DNA of 40,838 bases from Gracilibacter sp. BRH_c7a (GTDB taxonomy: Bacteria > Bacillota > Desulfitobacteriia > Desulfitobacteriales > Syntrophobotulaceae). The notes under the pieces were generated by a model that did not search any database, had not been told where the DNA came from, and saw nothing but the letters and a program-made list of their open reading frames with translations. The stretch covers positions 1 to 40,838 of the forward strand of contig LOEZ01000074.1 of NCBI GenBank assembly GCA_001516055.1, read 5' to 3'. The position numbers were made by a program, and so were the translations under genes. Shown here one piece after another: positions 33,605 to 40,763 of the stretch; the stretch's first letter is position 1, and the number at the start of each line of letters is the position of its first letter.

Positions 33605-34330
33605 TTATTTCTCCATCAATATTTTCCCCAACCATTCATTGAAGTAAATTGAAGAATAACTTACCGGCATATACGCCTTGGATGATTTGTTAACCCTCCT
33701 GAAACGGTTCCTATTAAACGTATAAATTCCAATACCAAATTTAGTAAATTTATTGAGTTTATCCCCAGTTATTCCTTTATCCAAATTTGAGAGAACATAG
33801 CTTTCTGATGCAAAATTTTTATTTATTAAAGCTTGTTGAAAAACTTGATCTAATTTATTGATTTTTGCTTCAACAGCTTCTATATTTCTGATGCTAAAAA
33901 CATCCTTATTTTTAGTTCTCCAAAACTCATTCTTTCTTGTTATAAACTTACAATCATAAAGCTTTTCAACTGCTAGCATTGTGTCTTTCCACGTAACACC
34001 CAATTGTTTTGTAATCTCATTGGCATTAATCTCTTTGTTCTGAAAAATATGGTATAAAATTTTATAGTCAATTATTGACAACTCTTTCCGTATATTATTC
34101 CAATTATTATAGTTTTCTGGATTATAACTTACAAAAACAATGTCTGGGTAGGAGTTATCAATTTTTGGCTCGATAAATATCGCAAGTTTGTTTATGTTTG
34201 AAAATCGGAATACATCCTTTTTATAGTCTATAAACGCTTTTACCAGATCAAATTCTATACCCTTAGTAATTTTTCTAGTCTTTATTCCGATTTCCTTATA
34301 TTGATCATATATCTCTATAGTATTATTCAT
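33605..34330 (-). CDS. Unknown protein with central winged-helix-like region
   Basis: A 241-residue protein (ATG at 34330, CAGGAGTGATAAAC before it). Residues about 40-75 carry AIFIEPKIDNSYPDIVFVSY, with an E...PDxxF pattern seen in some PD-(D/E)XK-like domains. Residues about 85-150 look like a helix-turn-helix (IDYKILYHIFQNKEINANEI, then TKQLGVTWKDTMLAVEKL). The end is basic. It is the first gene of the operon with the kinase and barrel-like protein; it may be its regulator or a DNA-binding sensor. No named family. Confidence 0.7.
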   Translation of the reverse strand: MNNTIEIYDQYKEIGIKTRKITKGIEFDLVKAFIDYKKDVFRFSNINKLAIFIEPKIDNSYPDIVFVSYNPENYNNWNNIRKELSIIDYKILYHIFQNKEINANEITKQLGVTWKDTMLAVEKLYDCKFITRKNEFWRTKNKDVFSIRNIEAVEAKINKLDQVFQQALINKNFASESYVLSNLDKGITGDKLNKFTKFGIGIYTFNRNRFRRVNKSSKAYMPVSYSSIYFNEWLGKILMEK

Positions 34331-34349
34331 GTTTATCACTCCTGGTACT

Positions 34350-34377
34350 ATTTTACAAATGGTTATCGCCGTCACAA
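34350..34377 (-). promoter_or_regulatory. Predicted promoter of the HTH-kinase-barrel operon
   Basis: -35 TTGTGA (34377-34372), 16-bp spacer, -10 TAAAAT (34355-34350), just before the RBS. ATGGTTAT occurs at 34359-34366 (in the spacer) and again at 34393-34400, as possible direct-repeat binding sites. Confidence 0.4.
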
Positions 34378-34558
34378 TAAGATTACTAAAATATGGTTAT
34401 TTTATTCTTTATCCAATTTTACATTTCCTTTTAAGGCAAAGATGAAAATATATCATTTTGTTTCATAGTACCCTAACCTTCTGTTATTAACAACATCCGT
34501 CTTAAAAATAAGGTATTTTTTACTACTTTGATGGCATTTATTCTTCCATATATCTATT

Positions 34559-34587
34559 CGTAAGGTTAAGACTGATCCGATTGATGC
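34559..34587 (+). mobile_element. 29-bp IS110 transposase fragment
   Basis: CGTAAGGTTAAGACTGATCC and the following bases match 30361-30389 with one mismatch. This is the part encoding RKVKTDPIDA. It lies in the 34376-34624 stretch, where no gene is seen. Confidence 0.7.
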
Positions 34588-34624
34588 TATAAGTGAAAAT
34601 TAACAGTCTAGTATAGTTAGTGTT

Positions 34625-35923
34625 TTAAGAAATCCGATTAATTGTATTTTGAAATACTTCAAGTAAGTCATCATATAGAACAAACTCAATATTTTTTAAT
34701 GAGTTATTCAATCTCCTAAAATCATTCTTCATTTTTTGGTATTTTTCTGCCACAAACTTATCTTTAGTATCTTCCCCAGCAATATAGTCCCATGAACTAG
34801 CAACAATATATACCTTTGGTCTTATTACATCTACTTCAATTCTGTATTTGTCTCTAATATTAATCATTATGGTCTTACTGTTTTCCATCATTGAGTCAAT
34901 GTAATTCTCTGATTGTGAAATTGCTTTTGTTGCCTCAGAACTCCAGTGAAAGTTATTTCTTCCTGCATCGTAGCTTAACAATTTAGTTATATGAGTCTTT
35001 ATTTCAAAAACGTCAAGATATCCATAAGTATTTAAAAGAATGTAGTCTGGAATATTAAGGGACTTATCACCTTGTATACGTTCTTTCTCAAATTTTTCGA
35101 CATAGCCCATGTTAAAGTAAAGCATGTTTTCTCTAAAGAAATCTTGCCATTTATCTTCTAATCGATCTGTTTCAGTTTTTTGCCTCATGAGTTCTTCAAA
35201 CTTATGAATAATGTCCTCTAAAAATACTTTTTCAACTTTTTCTTTAGTAGCAATTATCCCTTTTTCCTTAACAAATAAATGACTAATGTCTAGTTTTGAT
35301 ATTAAATCTGTCATAGTGGTTAAATCTGAGATTGAAAGATTATCCGTTGTAATGCTCTTCGATGTAATAAAATTAGCTAATTCTCCGGAGACATAATCAT
35401 ACTTTTCATCCTCAACGATGCCTGGGAAAATATTATTTATAATATTAGAGACTATAACATTCTTTTCTTTACTTTGCTTAGATAACATTGGAGCTATTCT
35501 TTCTCTTGCAAGTTTAATATCTTCATATGATAACTTAATTATGGTACCATCAATAATTTCTGTGCAACCTTCATAATCGACTATTAATGTATCTAAATCC
35601 TTAAACTCATCCTGTAGTCTATAGATAAAGGGATTTACTTCTTTGGTAAAGCCATAACCGTAATTGGGACTTTTCATTATTCCAACGGGTAAATTTTTAG
35701 GCATGTTTCTATATATAATTTTAGTAAACGAGTATTTTTTCTTACCATCCCTTCTAAAGGGGTAGTGAATTACTTCTTTCTTCTTTTTCATTACTTCTTT
35801 AGATAGGATTTCTATACCTCGTTCTTTATCAACAAAGTAATACTTATCCTTGGTTTTAAGTTTTTCCTTAGGATATTCGTATCTAATCTCGCCATCAAAC
35901 TCATATAACAAATCTTCATCCAT
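34625..35923 (-). CDS. sduA: Shedu anti-phage protein SduA (DUF4263 nuclease)
   Basis: A 432-residue protein. The C-terminal third has the Shedu PD-(D/E)XK core: WQDFFREN (E265), IPDYILLN (D293), LDVFEIK (E307, K309), and ATKAISQSENY with the conserved Q337. The N-terminal ~230 residues, which differ among Shedu proteins, would sense the trigger. Shedu is a single-gene defence system whose nuclease acts on phage or plasmid DNA. GAGGAGAAAAACAA precedes the ATG. The 101-residue gene at 35981-36286, 57 bp upstream, may be co-transcribed. Confidence 0.88.
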   Translation of the reverse strand: MDEDLLYEFDGEIRYEYPKEKLKTKDKYYFVDKERGIEILSKEVMKKKKEVIHYPFRRDGKKKYSFTKIIYRNMPKNLPVGIMKSPNYGYGFTKEVNPFIYRLQDEFKDLDTLIVDYEGCTEIIDGTIIKLSYEDIKLARERIAPMLSKQSKEKNVIVSNIINNIFPGIVEDEKYDYVSGELANFITSKSITTDNLSISDLTTMTDLISKLDISHLFVKEKGIIATKEKVEKVFLEDIIHKFEELMRQKTETDRLEDKWQDFFRENMLYFNMGYVEKFEKERIQGDKSLNIPDYILLNTYGYLDVFEIKTHITKLLSYDAGRNNFHWSSEATKAISQSENYIDSMMENSKTIMINIRDKYRIEVDVIRPKVYIVASSWDYIAGEDTKDKFVAEKYQKMKNDFRRLNNSLKNIEFVLYDDLLEVFQNTINRIS

Positions 35924-35980
35924 TTGTTTTTCTCCTCACCCCTCAAATTTAAAATCACGCTGTATAGAAATAGAGAGTTA

Positions 35981-36286
35981 TTATTTTAAACCATAAAGAT
36001 AGATGCCAATAAACTGAATTCCTTCTTTTTCAATCCTATATATTTCCCTTTTTTCACTAGGAAGTGTATCAGTTTTCAAAATATCAAATTCATCTGTAAT
36101 AAAGTATCCATAGCCACTGTTATCCATAGGAAAATGTATTCTTCCGCTATTGTCAATTTTAGGTCTAAATGTTCCATATGATATTTGATGAGTTTTAACA
36201 CAATCTGATTGATGCTCAAAAAATGTAACTTGGCAATGCTTATACTTTTCAAAATCTATTATGAGGCTGTCAAAATTGCTTTGCAT
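35981..36286 (-). CDS. Unknown 101-residue protein upstream of sduA
   Basis: A small, mostly beta-strand-rich soluble protein with paired aromatic and acidic residues. GGGGGAATATTTTT precedes the ATG. No family recognised. It lies on the same strand as sduA, so it may belong to the same transcript. Confidence 0.6.
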   Translation of the reverse strand: MQSNFDSLIIDFEKYKHCQVTFFEHQSDCVKTHQISYGTFRPKIDNSGRIHFPMDNSGYGYFITDEFDILKTDTLPSEKREIYRIEKEGIQFIGIYLYGLK

Positions 36287-36366
36287 AAAAATATTCCCCC
36301 TTTTTCTAAAATTTCTACATAAAGGAAAAACTTTCCTGCATAACTATAAACAATCTAATCCATAAT

Positions 36367-36420
36367 CCGCCGCAGGATGAGGCCCCCCGAAGCCAGAGTG
36401 CGACAGGACGTCGCACCCTT
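36367..36420. repeat. Two adjacent hairpin repeats, AGGAC-loop family
   Basis: CCGCCGC-AGGAT-GAGGC (36367-36383, imperfect), then CCCCCC and GTGCGAC-AGGAC-GTCGCAC (36398-36416, perfect 7-bp arms). The second stem differs from other members at paired positions, which keeps the pairing. It ends 3 bp before the stop codon region of the 293-residue membrane protein. Confidence 0.8.
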
Positions 36421-36423
36421 GAA

Positions 36424-37305
36424 TTAGTCTATTACAACAATACTTTCAACATATTCCTCAACCTTATTTATTAATTGACCAGATGAGAAAAAATCATTTA
36501 ATGTCTGGAAATATAGTATTGTATTTTTAGTTGATGCTAGGATATGCCTTGTTTTCTTGAATATATCTATATATTCAAGAGGTGATGCTGGAGTATTTCT
36601 CATTCCAACATATATATAATCAAATACATTATCTATTGTAATTCCCGCATATAATGTTGTATTTTTAATAACCTCGGAAACAAACGAGGCAAGATCCATA
36701 TATGGTATCTTGGTAATTCCAAAATATATGTTTACCCAATGTAACCCCGTTTGCATTTTGTCAATGTCAATCTTTCTAAAGCAGAACAATCTAAGAATTT
36801 CTGCTCTTTCATCCGGCATTAAAACACTATTTTTCACACTGTTTGAAATGGCTTCTAATTGCTTCTTTGTTTCTTTATCGGTTTGTTCTCTGTTTCCTAG
36901 AGAGATTGCAGCATCTAAGAGTATACTTTCAATCTTTGAAGCGATTCTTACAGAATTAATAAAGAAAACAGTCACCGTAAACAAAATCCAAACGACAATA
37001 AATCCTATAAATAATGATGGTGTCCATTCAACTGTATAAACGGTAAATAATCCTGCGGACAATGCTAAAACAGCTTCTCCATAATTATTAGATTTAACAT
37101 AAATACATATTGATGAAATAACAATAACCGCTGATAATATTGCTACCATTGTAGTCGCATTAGATGACAATTTCGTGGCTAAATATACAATCAAAAAAGT
37201 AAAAACAATCATCAACAGAGGCATACTTCTATACATAGTTTTCAATAACGATAGAAAAGCTTTTATACTATTATGCAACGAATCTGGAATCGAGTTATCT
37301 TTCAT
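36424..37305 (-). CDS. Unknown membrane protein (293 aa)
   Basis: Four helices in the first half (about 28-45, 52-70, 77-92, 97-118), then a soluble, mostly helical domain. I chose the ATG at 37305 because it overlaps the stop of the preceding gene as ATGA; upstream in-frame starts lie inside that gene. No family recognised. Tight coupling with the 90-residue soluble protein suggests a two-protein unit. Confidence 0.65.
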   Translation of the reverse strand: MKDNSIPDSLHNSIKAFLSLLKTMYRSMPLLMIVFTFLIVYLATKLSSNATTMVAILSAVIVISSICIYVKSNNYGEAVLALSAGLFTVYTVEWTPSLFIGFIVVWILFTVTVFFINSVRIASKIESILLDAAISLGNREQTDKETKKQLEAISNSVKNSVLMPDERAEILRLFCFRKIDIDKMQTGLHWVNIYFGITKIPYMDLASFVSEVIKNTTLYAGITIDNVFDYIYVGMRNTPASPLEYIDIFKKTRHILASTKNTILYFQTLNDFFSSGQLINKVEEYVESIVVID

Positions 37306-37574
37306 TTGTTTTGACCCAGCCATTCCATATAAATCCAAAACATTACTGCCGCATCCATTTTATATCTTTGTGCTATTTTATTAAAATCTTCTTTAGCCAA
37401 AAAGTAACCTTTTTCAAAAGGCAAGTTATGTTTCTGAAGCAATTTATCAACTTGACGACAACATTCTTCCTTGACAATGGTGTTTACCTTCCTTACACCA
37501 ATCATAATTTCTTCATCACTAAGGACACTACCTGTCATAGTCCTAGCAATCTCAGCTGCCTGGTTTGGTGTCAT
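37302..37574 (-). CDS. Unknown 90-residue protein
   Basis: A small, mainly helical soluble protein with a Cys pair (KEECCRQ). The ATG at 37574 has GGAG at 8 bases and is preferred over the GTG at 37583. It is coupled by ATGA overlap to the membrane protein. Function unknown. Confidence 0.65.
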   Translation of the reverse strand: MTPNQAAEIARTMTGSVLSDEEIMIGVRKVNTIVKEECCRQVDKLLQKHNLPFEKGYFLAKEDFNKIAQRYKMDAAVMFWIYMEWLGQNK

Positions 37575-37619
37575 TTCTCTCACTCCTTCATTTCAAACTA
37601 TATTTGCTTTTTATATAAA

Positions 37620-37638
37620 CCGCCGCAGGACGCGGCGG
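37620..37638. repeat. Hairpin repeat, AGGAC-loop family (short form)
   Basis: CCGCCGC-AGGAC-GCGGCGG, perfect 7-bp arms and the same 5-base loop as the longer members. Confidence 0.8.
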
Positions 37639-37655
37639 CCCTGCCTCATCTTTCC

Positions 37656-37727
37656 AATAACGTTTGGAGTTCCCGTAGCGTCACAACCACATGCATCTAT
37701 ACTAAGTTACGGGAACTCTGTGTTATG
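37656..37727. repeat. attC-like inverted repeat B
   Basis: AATAACG (37656), arm GAGTTCCCGTA (37667-37677), a 30-base loop, arm TACGGGAACTC (37708-37718, perfect 11 bp), then TGT and GTTATG (37722-37727). The complementary ATAAC/GTTAT ends and inner stem are laid out like an integron attC site. Confidence 0.6.
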
Positions 37728-37739
37728 TAAAGTCGCGCG

Positions 37740-37777
37740 CCCCCAGACTCAGAGGCTGACAGGACGTCGGCCCCCCC
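37740..37777. repeat. Hairpin repeat, AGGAC-loop family
   Basis: CCCCCAGACTCAGA, then GGCTGAC-AGGAC-GTCGGCC (37754-37772), then CCCCC. It directly follows repeat B, 12 bp away. It lies about 25 bp beyond the stop of the 371-residue protein. Confidence 0.8.
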
Positions 37778-37802
37778 AAGTCGTTACTAACCTCATTAAT
37801 GT

Positions 37803-38918
37803 TTATAATACTTCATCATTTTGTTCTATTTTTAATAACTGCTCACATCTTAATATAGAATAAACTGTATCCCAGTTGACTCTGTGAAAAAATGAATCTT
37901 GAGATAAATAGTTTGTGAGTTCTTCAATAAAGTCATCAGCCCACATATAATATTTCCAATTATCGGATAAAGAGAGAGATCTCAATTTAAATTTTATAGA
38001 TATTCTAACATTGAATTGGTAGTCATTAAACTCAAGTTCATTCTCTTCTTTTATCCCCAAATAAAATTTTCGGAACCCTCTCTTTAAGTTTGTTCCAAAT
38101 CCTCCAAATAAACATGATATCGTCAAAGACAGCATGTTTGTATCAATTACAATCTTATTTTTGTTAATCCTTTTTATTCTACTACGATGAGGTAATATCA
38201 AATCAAATTCTTGATATATAGCTCCTCGATAAAATACACTTACAATCTGTAATCCACCAACATGTACTTTATTATCATTAAAAGCTTCTCTATTATGCAT
38301 ATCTTCTGAGAAAAGCCTTAAAAATCGATTTTCTAATAATACATCTGGAATATCTTTTCGTTTTAGTTTACTCACTTTTTCCAAATCAGAGTTATTAAAA
38401 TAACTAGAAAGATGTGTAGACAAACGCTCAATAATGCAATACTCAATCAGCTCAATAAATATAGCCCCACTGTGAGATGCTATTGCTAATGCATCTTCTC
38501 CATTTTTACCTCTAACAAGTTTAAATTCATCAATCGGATCTTCATACCAAAGTTTATTGAGGGCTTTATTTTCTACAAAAGAAGCCTTTAAATATCTTTC
38601 CATATCTTCCGAAATATAATAATTTGGGATAGGAACAATTTCTTTTGTCGCACGATTGTATATAACAAATCCTTTAATATCAATGTCCTTGTTTAATCTT
38701 TTTATTTGCCATATAAACATAAAAAGAATAATACCGAGACTAAATAATACTCCACCTATTATCAATACTACAGAATTCTGAGTCAAATTATAATATGATA
38801 AAATGCCAGTGGTTAAAGTATTAACGCCAAATGAAATCAAAACAGAAATAATCACTAACTGTTTAGTATTTTCCTTTTCTTTTCTCAATCCTTGCAAAAC
38901 CTTTTTATTTTTCTCCAC
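37803..38918 (-). CDS. Unknown 371-residue protein with two N-terminal membrane helices
   Basis: Helices at about 20-42 and 49-70 are followed by a long soluble domain on one side of the membrane. I chose the GTG at 38918, with GGGTGAGG 8 bases upstream; the open frame upstream runs into a hairpin repeat. The soluble part has no recognised motif. The layout (two TM helices plus a soluble domain) is common among membrane-acting defence effectors, which is only a suggestion. Confidence 0.65.
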   Translation of the reverse strand: MEKNKKVLQGLRKEKENTKQLVIISVLISFGVNTLTTGILSYYNLTQNSVVLIIGGVLFSLGIILFMFIWQIKRLNKDIDIKGFVIYNRATKEIVPIPNYYISEDMERYLKASFVENKALNKLWYEDPIDEFKLVRGKNGEDALAIASHSGAIFIELIEYCIIERLSTHLSSYFNNSDLEKVSKLKRKDIPDVLLENRFLRLFSEDMHNREAFNDNKVHVGGLQIVSVFYRGAIYQEFDLILPHRSRIKRINKNKIVIDTNMLSLTISCLFGGFGTNLKRGFRKFYLGIKEENELEFNDYQFNVRISIKFKLRSLSLSDNWKYYMWADDFIEELTNYLSQDSFFHRVNWDTVYSILRCEQLLKIEQNDEVL

Positions 38919-38965
38919 TTTCAGAACCTCACCCACGTAAATTAAACTAAATAATATCGGTTTGC

Positions 38966-38984
38966 CCGCCACACGATGTGGCGG
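38966..38984. repeat. Hairpin, 7-5-7 geometry (ACGAT loop)
   Basis: CCGCCAC-ACGAT-GTGGCGG, perfect arms. Same geometry as the AGGAC-loop hairpins but with a different loop. The surrounding 38919-39250 stretch has no gene I trust. Confidence 0.6.
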
Positions 38985-39198
38985 TCCGTGCGCGCGATTG
39001 TTGCGGTTAAATACACTTTATCACAATGGCTATCATATTCTTTGCACTAGCCGATTACTTTTTTATTTGATATTCGTGAAATATCTCTGCTATCCTTCTG
39101 AAAAATCAAAATATGTGGAAAATAATTCTAAAAATAACAAAGAAGCCCTTTGCTGGAAAAGGCTCCTTAATATATTCTCTATCATTTTAATTCTTCAT

Positions 39199-39221
39199 TG
39201 TTAGGCGGCCGTGCGGCCACC
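39199..39221. repeat. GTTAGGC box with GC-rich hairpin
   Basis: GTTAGGC fits the attC R' consensus GTTRRRY. It runs into GGCGGCC-GTGC-GGCCACC, a 7-bp stem with one G-T pair. It marks the right edge of the repeat-rich accessory region. Confidence 0.45.
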
Positions 39222-39250
39222 GTTTCATAAAACGATCACTGAGTTTGATA

Positions 39251-39580
39251 CTATAGTTTTTCATTAACTACCCAAGTCATGAAATGATCAACCAGTTCTA
39301 GCTTCCTCTCATCGCACAGTTTGATTTTTTGATTGATCTGAGAAAGCAGACTGTCATTCGTTTGTCTGAAAATACCCAGCAGAAAATAATCCGGCGTGAT
39401 GTCCAGAGCCTCGCATATTTTAAGCAATGATTCGATGCTGGGGATAGAATGATTGTTCTCTATATTGGATATATGGTTGTTGCTGAGCCCTGTGGCTTCA
39501 GCGACGTTATCCTGGGTCAGATTCAAAACCTTACGCCTTTTCGCAATCCGCTCGCCTAATGCTTTGTAATCAATTTCCAT
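39251..39580 (-). CDS. XRE-family transcriptional regulator
   Basis: A 109-residue protein with an N-terminal Cro/C1-type HTH at about 7-62 (LGERIAKRRKVLNLTQDNVA, then LSNNHISNIENNHSIPS). A helical tail follows, probably for dimerisation. It is divergent from the orphan receiver gene. An 11-bp palindrome GTATTTAATAC (39640-39650) in the shared intergenic region is a possible operator. Confidence 0.93.
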   Translation of the reverse strand: MEIDYKALGERIAKRRKVLNLTQDNVAEATGLSNNHISNIENNHSIPSIESLLKICEALDITPDYFLLGIFRQTNDSLLSQINQKIKLCDERKLELVDHFMTWVVNEKL

Positions 39581-39652
39581 GTTTTATCACCCTGCTTTAC
39601 TTTAGCAATTATTAATAGTATTCTTAACAAAGCATAAGTGTATTTAATACCC

Positions 39653-39681
39653 TTGTATTTGTATTATTGTCAATATATAAT
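39653..39681 (+). promoter_or_regulatory. Predicted promoter of the orphan receiver gene
   Basis: -35 TTGTAT (39653-39658), 17-bp spacer, -10 TATAAT (39676-39681). The palindrome GTATTTAATAC lies directly upstream. Confidence 0.55.
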
Positions 39682-39731
39682 GAACTTAATACCTTTTTAG
39701 TTGGATAAACGGGCTTTTGGAGGGAGATGTT

Positions 39732-40121
39732 TTGCTAACGATCGGCATTTGCGACGACAGGCCGTTGTGTCGCCAGTTATTGGAGACGCTCATTCATTTA
39801 TATGAAGAAGAAAAGGACCTTTTATTTGATATTTACCAATTTGGCAGTGGCGAAGAGCTTATCGAAGAAGTTAATCAGAGTGGTATGATTTTTGATCTTC
39901 TTTTTCTTGACAATAGCATGAAAAAGCTGACCGGTCTGGAAACCGCCAAACAAATACGGCAATTCGCTTCCATGTCAACATGCAGCATCGTGTTTGTGAC
40001 ATCTGCCGATGATCACGATCAATTCAGACAGGTCCAGCCTTTACAAGTGGTATGCAAGCCAGGTACGAAAGAGATTATGGATGCTATTTTAGAAAGGGTA
40101 CTGGATATCAATAATAGATGA
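39732..40121 (+). CDS. Stand-alone response-regulator receiver protein
   Basis: A 129-residue protein with only a receiver domain: acidic pair D8/D9 (GICDDRP), phospho-acceptor D60 (FLDNSM), the Thr/Ser position in FVTSAD and the Lys of VCKPG. It resembles the receiver half of AgrA/LytTR-type regulators but has no DNA-binding domain. I chose the TTG at 39732, with GGAGGGAG before it. No histidine kinase is adjacent. It may act through protein contact. Confidence 0.85.
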   Translation: MLTIGICDDRPLCRQLLETLIHLYEEEKDLLFDIYQFGSGEELIEEVNQSGMIFDLLFLDNSMKKLTGLETAKQIRQFASMSTCSIVFVTSADDHDQFRQVQPLQVVCKPGTKEIMDAILERVLDINNR

Positions 40122-40183
40122 CCGAACTGTTCTGCGCTAAATTCATATAATACTATTACCAGTGATCAGGCAGAAGATGAGAC

Positions 40184-40226
40184 GGGGGCAAGGCCGCCGG
40201 ATAATCCTGATCGGCGGCCCGCCCCC
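40184..40226. terminator. Bidirectional terminator
   Basis: GGGGGC and GCCCCC, plus inner CCGCCG and CGGCGG, form a long GC stem between convergent genes. TCTCTTAATCTTTT follows on the plus strand. Confidence 0.75.
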
Positions 40227-40256
40227 TCTCTTAATCTTTTACGCCGGCACTGCCGC

Positions 40257-40496
40257 TTACGCTTGCGGAGGATCATAAAGGTCATCGGTGGTTGTTTCGA
40301 TGACCTTTATATCCCTTACCCCTGTTAGAGCACCGTTTGTGGTGAGGAATATTCCTCCGGCAATAACTGAGTTCATGACGTCCATGACTTCAGCCAGCTG
40401 AAGATCGTCCCGCGGTTGGGGAACCGTTACGGAAAATGTGTTCCCTCCGGTGGTTGTGAAGGTTAATCTTGCTGTTTTGCTGGTGGTCACAGCCAA
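40257..40496 (-). CDS. DUF2922 family protein
   Basis: A 79-residue protein with the DUF2922 pattern: RLTFTTTGGNTFSVTVPQPR near the start, then DDLQLAEVMDVMNSVIAGGI and a closing TTTDDLYDPP. The start is a TTG with GGGAGGTGATG before it. It is usually paired with DUF1659 genes in spore-forming Bacillota, as here. Function unknown. Confidence 0.85.
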   Translation of the reverse strand: MAVTTSKTARLTFTTTGGNTFSVTVPQPRDDLQLAEVMDVMNSVIAGGIFLTTNGALTGVRDIKVIETTTDDLYDPPQA

Positions 40497-40535
40497 TTTT
40501 CATCACCTCCCTTACGCCTGAAATTACCCTCTGGT

Positions 40536-40763
40536 TTACTCCTCGTTTATTAATTCATCCGTTCTTCTGAAGTAAACGTCGAGCAGGGTATATTCCGACA
40601 GGCTGAAGATGGAGTGAGCCGCGTCAAAGACAGCTTGATCCGAACCATTGTAGTCAATGTTGTTAAGGGTTCGCTGTCTGGTCAGCGGAGCGCCGGCGGG
40701 GCTGACTCCGGTCTGATAAACCAATACCAGAGCCGCACTGGATGGTGCTGAAACAACGGCCAT
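40536..40763 (-). CDS. DUF1659 family protein
   Basis: A 75-residue protein with the DUF1659 pattern: LVLVYQTGVSPAGAPLTRQR, then TLNNIDYNGSDQAVFDAAHS. GAGGAGACGATTGGA precedes the ATG. It lies 39 bp upstream of the DUF2922 gene and is presumably co-transcribed. Function unknown. Confidence 0.85.
   Translation of the reverse strand: MAVVSAPSSAALVLVYQTGVSPAGAPLTRQRTLNNIDYNGSDQAVFDAAHSIFSLSEYTLLDVYFRRTDELINEE

Noticed and set aside
28063-37777. The repeated AGGAC hairpins as a CRISPR array
   Set aside because: Copies are kilobases apart, stems vary, there are no regular spacers, and no cas genes are present.
38962-39204. 80-codon plus-strand frame over the hairpin repeats
   Set aside because: It begins inside a palindrome, has no RBS and ends in the next repeat.
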